Shown piece after piece: positions 1 through 4,973 of a stretch of DNA of 6,007 nt (positions are counted from its first letter, which is position 1; each line of letters starts with the position of its first letter). Origin of the DNA: an uncultured Sulfurovum sp. GTDB lineage: Bacteria; Campylobacterota; Campylobacteria; Campylobacterales; Sulfurovaceae. The notes beneath the pieces were generated by a model. That model did no database searches and was not told the origin of the DNA. It worked only from the letters and a program-made list of their open reading frames with translations. The stretch spans positions 1-6,007 of the forward strand of contig CACVAU010000039.1 of NCBI GenBank assembly GCA_902727915.1. Reading direction: 5' to 3'. The position numbers were made by a program, and so were the translations under genes.

Positions 1-197
1 CCATTGACTAACATACTTGCTTTAGGTGCATGATTTTCATATTCGTTTAAAAGCTTTAATGCTTTTTGGAGTTGTTTTTTATTATTGGCTAAGCCTAAGT
101 AGTCATTAGAAGCAAAGTCAATTAACTCCTTGTCCCATACTTTTCTTTGACGAAAACGTCCAGACTTTTTTAGGGCATTTAGTTCTTTTTGATACAT
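1..197 (-). CDS. bioF: BioF-type alpha-oxoamine synthase (8-amino-7-oxononanoate synthase-like), N-terminal part
   Basis: Only the first 65 codons are present; the frame is open to the window edge. I translated it by hand: it begins MYQKELNALKKSGRF and contains FASNDYLGL at residues 28-36, the N-terminal hallmark of PLP-dependent alpha-oxoamine synthases (BioF, Kbl, HemA, Spt families). Near the edge is HAPKASMLVNG, where the family has its substrate-loop segment. By family knowledge, BioF condenses pimeloyl-ACP or pimeloyl-CoA with alanine in biotin synthesis; the PLP lysine lies outside the window. The ATG at 197-195 is chosen because the family normally starts a short distance before the SNDYLGL motif. 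It lies 2 nt after the stop codon of the restriction nuclease gene. Only a weak GAG-type ribosome site is visible, inside that gene's last codons, so translation may be coupled. The family is clear; BioF versus a sister enzyme is less sure. Confidence 0.78.
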   Translation of the reverse strand, partial: MYQKELNALKKSGRFRQRKVWDKELIDFASNDYLGLANNKKQLQKALKLLNEYENHAPKASMLVN

Positions 198-199
198 AG

Positions 200-1285
200 T
201 TATAGTGTTATCTCATTATTAAAACGTAATAAGTTATGTGTAGGGGGTATACTAACTTTTGTGCTATTGAGTGTTAATCCACCCCTTTTTATATTTTGAT
301 TAAAGTTATTTAAATTTTTAACAAAATCATGAGATACTGTTTCGATATTACGACATATTCGTAACTTTGGTCTTTCATTTAAATTAAATACTCTATGAAT
401 TAGATAATTGTTGTTTTGTTGAATAAACTTTAACTCTTGAGATGAAAAAACCATTTTTTGTTCAAATTTATATGAAGTAGATTTGGCATCAGAGTAAATA
501 ATACTTCCATTGTTGTCTGTAATCTCAAAATCAAAAGGAAATCCTGATTCATTATTTTTATTGACCCAATTAAAATTTTTAATTTGATTATTATATTTTT
601 CTTTTTCTAAATAAATATTTACTAACTCTTCTCCTTTTTTCCCAATTTCTTGAAATAGTTTTTGTGCTTTATCTATATCATATCTACGTGGATACTTTCG
701 ACTTGTTATATTCTCTTTATTAGCTTGAACAAGAAGTTCTAATTCTTGAATATATGAAAAGTTCAATTGATTGACTTTTGTATTTAAAAAGTTAAGAGTT
801 TTAGTAAACGATAGATTATCTTTTTGTATGGTATCATTTCTTTTGAATTGACCTATGATATCTGTAATCTCATGGTAGTCACTAGAGTTTTTTCTTATTA
901 GTAAAAAAACAAGTTCTTCATTGTCAAGAGCAAACCATAATAGAAACCATTGTGTAGGACTTTCTGTAGATACTATTTCTCTTATTTTTCTAACAACAGA
1001 TGTTTTTGTAGGGTATTGAATAAGTTCTGCTGTACTTGCTGAACGAATTTTAGGACTTCTAAAAGAACCATCAGGGTTTTCAATATAATCTAAAAAAGCA
1101 ATAACTTCGATTACTGTTTCATTATATATTAATTGTGAAGATGTCTCTTGATGATATTTTGATATAAAGTTTAATGAATTAGATAAAAGTCCAATATGTG
1201 TTGTATTTCCACTACTTATGCCTAAATCTGCGTTAGATAATAATTTATACCCAATTATTGCATTATGATGTAGGTTAAAGAACAT
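200..1285 (-). CDS. Type II restriction endonuclease candidate, DUF3883/PD-(D/E)XK C-terminal domain
   Basis: This 361-aa protein ends the methyltransferase operon, so it is called the cognate nuclease by position and by its C-terminal domain. Residues about 210-310 resemble DUF3883 (NOV_C): IGKKGEE (214-220, E219), then NWVNKNNESGFPFDFE (D252), then SDAKST (D266, K268), then SSQELKF (281-287). This gives an E-x(32)-D-x(13)-D-x-K layout. The usual family motif is ExK, so Asp266 is a variant, but DxK is an accepted form of the PD-(D/E)XK site. Residues 1-190 lack a certain assignment. GYKLLSNADLGISSGNTTHIG (12-32) faintly recalls the opening of EcoRII-N/B3-like DNA-recognition domains; this is inference. 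Residues 320-361 are a basic tail. The ATG at 1285 is 11 nt inside the upstream methyltransferase gene and has a strong ribosome site (AAAGGA) 5 nt before it. The DNA is very AT-rich. There is no sign of truncation. Target and cleavage mode are unknown. Confidence 0.8.
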   Translation of the reverse strand: MFFNLHHNAIIGYKLLSNADLGISSGNTTHIGLLSNSLNFISKYHQETSSQLIYNETVIEVIAFLDYIENPDGSFRSPKIRSASTAELIQYPTKTSVVRKIREIVSTESPTQWFLLWFALDNEELVFLLIRKNSSDYHEITDIIGQFKRNDTIQKDNLSFTKTLNFLNTKVNQLNFSYIQELELLVQANKENITSRKYPRRYDIDKAQKLFQEIGKKGEELVNIYLEKEKYNNQIKNFNWVNKNNESGFPFDFEITDNNGSIIYSDAKSTSYKFEQKMVFSSQELKFIQQNNNYLIHRVFNLNERPKLRICRNIETVSHDFVKNLNNFNQNIKRGGLTLNSTKVSIPPTHNLLRFNNEITL

Positions 1286-2366
1286 GGCTTTCCTTTGTTA
1301 TTAAATAGTCCAATACTGTATAAACGGTATTAACACTAACGGCATTACCTGCTTGCTTATAGAGTTGATGATTACTTACCCCTGCTTTTTGAGAATTAAT
1401 AAAAAAATCTTTTTCAAATCCTTGTAGTTTAAGTGTTTCCCATGGAGTTAGTTTTCTAATCTTATGGGTAGCTTCTTCATCTTTTGAGAAACTATTCTCT
1501 AAGTAACTTGTTTGACAGTCAGCATCTAAAAATTCTTGGGAGTAGTAGTTGTCTTGACAAGCTCGGTGCATCTTTACCATGGTTGCTGTTAATGGTCGTG
1601 CAATTAGTTGATTAATTTGTGAGTTTGATTTAAAATTTTTTGTTCCATTCGATAGAATAGTAGGTTTTATTTTCTCTGATAGATAGTACTTATCTTCTAC
1701 TTTATTTTGGTCAAGAATTCCATCTAGAACATTTTTATATGTTTTGATACTTCTATCTTGAAGTTTAGAAAAATGTTCTTGAATTAAATTAGCATTAAAA
1801 ATATCAGTAGGTGTATTTAAATCTTTTCGACTTGCAAAAATATAGAGTCTTCTTCGATGTTGAGGTAGACCAAAGTTAGAAGTATTTAGAATATCTTCTT
1901 GTACATTATAACCATGTTCTTCAAGCTCTTCTTTTAGTTGTTGATAGGTTGAACCTTTATCATGTGTAAATAGGTTTCGTACATTTTCAAGCAGAATATA
2001 TTTTGGCTTTTTAATATCTACAATCTTCATAACTGAGAAAAAGAGTCCACCTCTTTCATCTTGTAATCCTAATTTTTTACCCATCATGCTAAATGGTTGG
2101 CAAGGAAATCCTCCAAATACTATATCGAAGTTAGGTAAACTCTTTATCTGTTCAGGATCTTTAGCAAAGAGTTCTATATCTCCTATTTCAATTTCATCTC
2201 TGGTGTTATAGTTGGCTTTATAGGAGGTTACTGCATATTTATCTATTTCAGAAAAAGCAACACATTTAGTTTTTCTTCCTAAATCATTAGATAGAAGCTC
2301 TAAGGCTCTTCTAAATCCACCAATACCTGAGAATAGGTCAATATATTTTAAGGTTTCTTCATTCAT
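1275..2366 (-). CDS. DNA (cytosine-5-)-methyltransferase, 363 aa
   Basis: Transfers a methyl group from S-adenosylmethionine to C5 of cytosine in a specific DNA site, presumably protecting host DNA from the adjacent nuclease. The m5C motifs are present in order: motif I DLFSGIGGF (10-18), II FSEID (38-42), III GDIE (62-65), IV GGFPCQPFS (85-93) with catalytic Cys89, VI ENV (127-129), VIII QHRRR (169-173), a target-recognition region at about 180-302, IX RKLTPWETLKLQGF (304-317), X QAGNAVSVN (338-346). Motif X has Ser344 where Pro is usual; this is a mild variant in an otherwise intact enzyme. Length is typical for the family. The ATG at 2366 overlaps the end of the larger methyltransferase gene by 8 nt and is preceded by AGGAG 6 nt upstream. 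The 3' end overlaps the nuclease start by 11 nt. The target sequence cannot be read from the protein by eye. Confidence 0.96.
   Translation of the reverse strand: MNEETLKYIDLFSGIGGFRRALELLSNDLGRKTKCVAFSEIDKYAVTSYKANYNTRDEIEIGDIELFAKDPEQIKSLPNFDIVFGGFPCQPFSMMGKKLGLQDERGGLFFSVMKIVDIKKPKYILLENVRNLFTHDKGSTYQQLKEELEEHGYNVQEDILNTSNFGLPQHRRRLYIFASRKDLNTPTDIFNANLIQEHFSKLQDRSIKTYKNVLDGILDQNKVEDKYYLSEKIKPTILSNGTKNFKSNSQINQLIARPLTATMVKMHRACQDNYYSQEFLDADCQTSYLENSFSKDEEATHKIRKLTPWETLKLQGFEKDFFINSQKAGVSNHQLYKQAGNAVSVNTVYTVLDYLITKESHVL
1291..1296 (-). promoter_or_regulatory. Ribosome binding site of the nuclease gene
   Basis: AAAGGA, 5 nt before the ATG at 1285, lies inside the 3' end of the 363-aa methyltransferase gene. 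It indicates that nuclease synthesis follows translation of that methyltransferase. Confidence 0.85.
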
Positions 2367-3762
2367 GTTGATCTCCTAAGTATTTAATTATATTTTTTCC
2401 AATAACTTCTGCTAACTTCACAGGCACAGCATTTCCAATTTGAGCATACCAGCCATTATTGGCTCCCATAAATACATAGTCATCAGGAAAAGTTTGTATT
2501 CTAGCTGCTTCTCTAGGACTTAAGCCTCTTGATTCCTTTGGGTGTATATACATATTACAATCATATTTCATATGTGAAGTAATTGTTTTAGAATTATCAG
2601 CTTCATTTAGTTTAAAATATTTGTCTTTAAACATATGGTTTCGATTTTTGTAGGGCATAATATCTTCAATAGATTCATGTAAAGAATTTGCTCCTTGTGG
2701 TAGTCGTGAGAAAATTTCAATGTCTCTATCATTATTATATCGATTTATATGGTTACTTAAATAGTTGCTTTTTTTATTATTTAAGAATTTCATATATTTA
2801 GTTTCTTTTATTGGATAGTTTCTAAATTTAAAACCTATTTCTTCATTTTCCAACTTAGAGGCATTTTTTATTTTTTTTGGCATAAGGATTGGTAAGCCTT
2901 CTAACGCATCTTTTAATTTGAAGGAATCCTCTATTGTTTGATCATTGAGAATATCTTTGATGATTTGTGATGCTCTTATATGCTTCAACTTACTGCCTAT
3001 AACAAAAACTCTTTCCCTATTTTGAGGAATATTAAAATCTTTAGCATTTAATAGAATAATTTCTATAGAGTAGTTTTCTCCTACTTTTTGTTGAAAATCA
3101 TTTTTTATTTCATCTGATTTATTCATCATTCCTTTGACATTTTCCATAATAAAAAACTTTGGCTGGACGAGATGTAATAGTTCCAAGTAGTATTTATAAA
3201 GCTCATTTCTAGGGTCATCTAAGATGGGTTGTCTATTTGCCATGGAGAAACCTTGACAAGGGGGACCACCTACAAAGAGATCAATATCTTGAAAGTGATG
3301 GCTATATTGTTCATGATTTTTTACTAATTTTTTTATATCATCACAAAAATAGTTTTCTAATGGTAGCTCTCGATTAAAATAGTAGGTCTCTAAAAATCTA
3401 GGTTCGACTTCATTGACAAAAATAGGGTTAAATCCTACATTTTCCATTCCTAGGCTGAGACCTCCAGCACCTGCAAAGGTATCCACGAATGAAAATTTTT
3501 TGTTTACCTTTTTCTTATTGATAAATTTCATTAAAGTAGAAGAAATAACTTCTCTTTTTTGTACTAAAGTATAGTGTAGTTGATTAAGTCTATTCCATTG
3601 TTTTTCATTTAAATTTAAATTATATTTTTCATCATAGATTATTTCGTATTTAATACATACATCGATACTTTCTATGGTCAAAAGCTTTTCAATATCTATA
3701 ATTAATTGAAGTATCTTAGATTTATAACTTTTTTGAAAATAGTTATAGTAGAACTCAATCAT
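2359..3762 (-). CDS. DNA (cytosine-5-)-methyltransferase with N-terminal extension, 467 aa
   Basis: First gene of the restriction-modification operon and a second, distinct cytosine-5 methyltransferase. Motifs: I DTFAGAGGLSLG (94-105), IV GGPPCQGFS (165-173) with catalytic Cys169, VI ENVKG (207-211), VIII QNRER (247-251), a target-recognition region at about 260-405, IX RGLSPREAARIQTFPDDY (412-429), X QIGNAVPVKLAE (441-452). The loops and recognition region differ from the 363-aa enzyme, so this is not a recent duplication. Residues 1-90 form a Lys/Tyr/Ile-rich extension before motif I. Some m5C methyltransferases carry DNA-binding regulatory extensions, but I see no clear helix-turn-helix here. 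The start at 3762 is supported by a strong AAAGGAG site 7 nt upstream. An A8 run lies within codons about 295-298. The TGA stop lies inside the next gene. It presumably modifies one strand, or one version, of the shared target. Confidence 0.96.
   Translation of the reverse strand: MIEFYYNYFQKSYKSKILQLIIDIEKLLTIESIDVCIKYEIIYDEKYNLNLNEKQWNRLNQLHYTLVQKREVISSTLMKFINKKKVNKKFSFVDTFAGAGGLSLGMENVGFNPIFVNEVEPRFLETYYFNRELPLENYFCDDIKKLVKNHEQYSHHFQDIDLFVGGPPCQGFSMANRQPILDDPRNELYKYYLELLHLVQPKFFIMENVKGMMNKSDEIKNDFQQKVGENYSIEIILLNAKDFNIPQNRERVFVIGSKLKHIRASQIIKDILNDQTIEDSFKLKDALEGLPILMPKKIKNASKLENEEIGFKFRNYPIKETKYMKFLNNKKSNYLSNHINRYNNDRDIEIFSRLPQGANSLHESIEDIMPYKNRNHMFKDKYFKLNEADNSKTITSHMKYDCNMYIHPKESRGLSPREAARIQTFPDDYVFMGANNGWYAQIGNAVPVKLAEVIGKNIIKYLGDQHE
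2373..2377 (-). promoter_or_regulatory. Ribosome binding site of the 363-aa methyltransferase
   Basis: AGGAG, 6 nt before the ATG at 2366, lies inside the last codons of the upstream methyltransferase gene. It fixes the overlapping start. Confidence 0.85.
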
Positions 3763-3769
3763 AAATCTA

Positions 3770-3776
3770 CTCCTTT
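3770..3776 (-). promoter_or_regulatory. Ribosome binding site of the 467-aa methyltransferase
   Basis: AAAGGAG lies 7 nt before the ATG at 3762. It supports the long form of this protein with the 90-residue extension, rather than a start at internal Met78 nearer to the catalytic core. Confidence 0.85.
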
Positions 3777-3792
3777 AAATTTTTATAATTTT

Positions 3793-3829
3793 ACTATATT
3801 TTTAAATTAAAGAACCTGAAATATTTCAA
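3793..3829 (-). promoter_or_regulatory. Candidate promoter and operator region of the restriction-modification operon
   Basis: The 78-nt gap between the maf stop and the first methyltransferase start holds, on the minus strand, TTGAAA (3829-3824), then TTTAAA after 17 nt (3806-3801) and TATAGT (3798-3793). Either hexamer could serve as a -10 box. Overlapping TTGAAA is the perfect 12-bp palindrome TGAAATATTTCA (3817-3828), placed where a repressor could block the -35 region. There is no terminator hairpin with a U-run after maf, so read-through from maf is also possible. The whole stretch is AT-rich, so these matches are only suggestive. Confidence 0.35.
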
Positions 3830-3840
3830 ATTGTAATGTT

Positions 3841-4392
3841 TTATCTGTTTAACCAAGGAAGTAGTTTTTCAACAGAAAGCCCCATAGCCGTACTTTCATA
3901 ACCTTGAACCGACTTGATGTACTTTTTACAGAAACCTTCGACCATACAACCACCAGCTTTTCCATCCCATAAGTTACTCTCTAAATAAGCGTCTAACTCT
4001 TTTGGTTCAAAGGTGTCAAAGTTGTAATAGGTAGCTGAAACATCCGAGAGGTACAAGGTTTTGGTTTTGTAATGCATGGCAGAGATAATGGCAATGCTAG
4101 AACCTGATTGCAGTTCTAAAATTCTTTTGGCATCGTCTATATTTTTTGGTTTTCTAAGTAGTTCTTTATTCGCCGAGACGATAACTGAGTCAGCTGTAAG
4201 TAGGGGAGTTTCTAATCCAAACTCTTGGATGGCTGCTTCTAGTTTTCCTTTAGAGGCAATGTAAGCAAAGTCTTTGGCTGCTCGGGTTCTGATTTGCTCT
4301 TCATCATAGCTTGGAGCTTGCTGTTTGAATTCTATGTTAAATTTGTTAAGTAGTAAAGCACGTGATTGTGAGTTTGAAGCGAGATGTATCAT
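3841..4392 (-). CDS. maf: Maf family nucleoside triphosphate pyrophosphatase
   Basis: Maf/YhdE/YceF proteins hydrolyse non-canonical or ordinary nucleoside triphosphates to monophosphate plus pyrophosphate in the cytoplasm (house-cleaning role; overexpression of Bacillus Maf affects septation). The 183 residues match the family length. Visible motifs: LASNSQSR (4-11) for the N-terminal SxSPRR loop, with QS in place of the usual PR; LLTADSVI (64-71) with the conserved Asp68; RKP (80-82); LWDGKAGGCMVEG (141-153) with Lys145; and VQGYESTAMGL (162-172) near the C-terminus. A four-base AGGA ribosome site ends 5 nt before the ATG at 4392 and abuts the hairpin element described separately. The gene follows alaS and a membrane protein on the same strand; an alaS-maf pair is also what I recall from Campylobacter. 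Base composition is near that of alaS. Substrate preference cannot be judged. Confidence 0.94.
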   Translation of the reverse strand: MIHLASNSQSRALLLNKFNIEFKQQAPSYDEEQIRTRAAKDFAYIASKGKLEAAIQEFGLETPLLTADSVIVSANKELLRKPKNIDDAKRILELQSGSSIAIISAMHYKTKTLYLSDVSATYYNFDTFEPKELDAYLESNLWDGKAGGCMVEGFCKKYIKSVQGYESTAMGLSVEKLLPWLNR

Positions 4393-4400
4393 ATATGTCC

Positions 4401-4502
4401 TGTAGGGTGTTTTCCCACGAAAACACCGTCTTAATTATGTTAAAAATTTTAATAAATATTGAGGTTTAGATTTGATGGTATTTTCAGGGAAAACACCCTA
4501 CA
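4401..4502. repeat. Mirror-image hairpin doublet / inverted repeat between the CopD-like gene and maf
   Basis: The outer 16 bases, 4401-4416 (TGTAGGGTGTTTTCCC) and 4487-4502, are perfect reverse complements separated by 70 nt. Each side is also a hairpin: 4406-4414 pairs with 4419-4427 (9 bp, 4-nt loop), and 4477-4485 pairs with 4489-4497 (9 positions, one mismatch, 3-nt loop). Extended with one bulge, 4402-4430 and 4474-4501 form an inverted repeat of about 28 bp. In the minus-strand transcript, two of the three non-identical positions become G-U pairs. The right arm contains the stop codon of the membrane-protein gene; the left arm touches the maf ribosome site. No U-run follows either stem, so it is not an intrinsic terminator. 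It may be a REP/MITE-like repeat or a regulatory leader. Confidence 0.75.
4434..4439 (-). promoter_or_regulatory. Possible -10 box for maf
   Basis: Within the AT-rich spacer of the hairpin element, the minus strand reads CATAAT (5 of 6 to TATAAT), about 42 nt before the maf start. It follows a T/A-rich run, as is common in Campylobacterota promoters, which often lack a clear -35. The AT-rich background makes this weak, and maf may simply be transcribed from alaS. Confidence 0.22.
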
Positions 4503-4962
4503 ACCCCCGTAATTCCACACCTAACCAAAGGGCGATAATTCCAAGTATAATGTTAATAGGAAGTAGGAGTTTAGGAATTAATGCAATGGTTGCTTTTGCA
4601 TCAGGAAGTTTACCTGCGTCAAAAAGTTTCTGAGCTTTACTTCGTTTAAAATACATCCATGCAAAGTTAGCTGTCATAATACCCCAAATAAGAAACTTAA
4701 GCGTATGTTCTGTACTTTGTGTTGTGGCTGAGGTTAAAATAAGAGCTGTTAGTAAGATAATGACAATGAAAGGCATAACAATGTTGAAGAACTTTCCAAC
4801 TAACATTAACGTTTTACCCAGTTTTATTTTAGGCTCTTCAATGCTTTGCATGGTAGGGTGAACAGCCAAACGAATGGCAATCATTCCTCCTACCCAAATG
4901 ATGGCTGAAAGGACATGTAAAAATATAATGATATTTGCATAGTTGTTAAATAGTTCAGCCAT
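4498..4962 (-). CDS. CopD-like four-helix inner-membrane protein
   Basis: A 154-aa hydrophobic protein with four likely membrane helices, at about residues 10-31, 58-80, 88-106 and 130-149. The first helix has FLHVLSAIIWVGGM (14-27), the His-x3-Ala-x2-Trp-x-Gly-Gly pattern of the CopD superfamily (copper-resistance D and related small integral proteins). A second histidine follows the helix at His35. Family resemblance would allow a metal- or haem-related role, but a single short CopD-like protein between alaS and maf has no defined function that I know, so none is assigned. The ATG at 4962 is 11 nt after the alaS stop, and an AAGG site overlapping the alaS TAA lies upstream, so it is probably co-transcribed with alaS. 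Its TAG stop lies inside the right arm of the inverted repeat that precedes maf. Confidence 0.85.
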   Translation of the reverse strand: MAELFNNYANIIIFLHVLSAIIWVGGMIAIRLAVHPTMQSIEEPKIKLGKTLMLVGKFFNIVMPFIVIILLTALILTSATTQSTEHTLKFLIWGIMTANFAWMYFKRSKAQKLFDAGKLPDAKATIALIPKLLLPINIILGIIALWLGVELRGL

Positions 4963-4973
4963 TTTTGTTTACC

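Noticed and set aside
198..3749. 9-bp direct repeat AGTTATAGT at 198-206 and 3741-3749, near both ends of the island
   Set aside because: The upstream copy lies inside the first methyltransferase gene, so it cannot be a target-site duplication bounding the intact operon. A 9-mer match in such AT-rich DNA is easily chance.
3817..3828. Palindrome after maf as a transcription terminator
   Set aside because: The 12-bp AT-rich palindrome leaves no stable stem with loop, and no U-run follows in the transcript direction.
208..3846. Shared TTATCT at 208-213 and 3841-3846, at the two junctions
   Set aside because: Six AT-rich bases are too short to support an attachment site or duplication, and no integrase gene is visible.
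4076..4264. Plus-strand 62-codon open frame opposite maf
   Set aside because: It lies wholly inside the maf coding region on the other strand, with no domain and no supporting ribosome site.
4406..4427. Hairpin before maf as an intrinsic terminator
   Set aside because: On the transcribed strand the stem is followed by CTACAGGACAT rather than a U-run.
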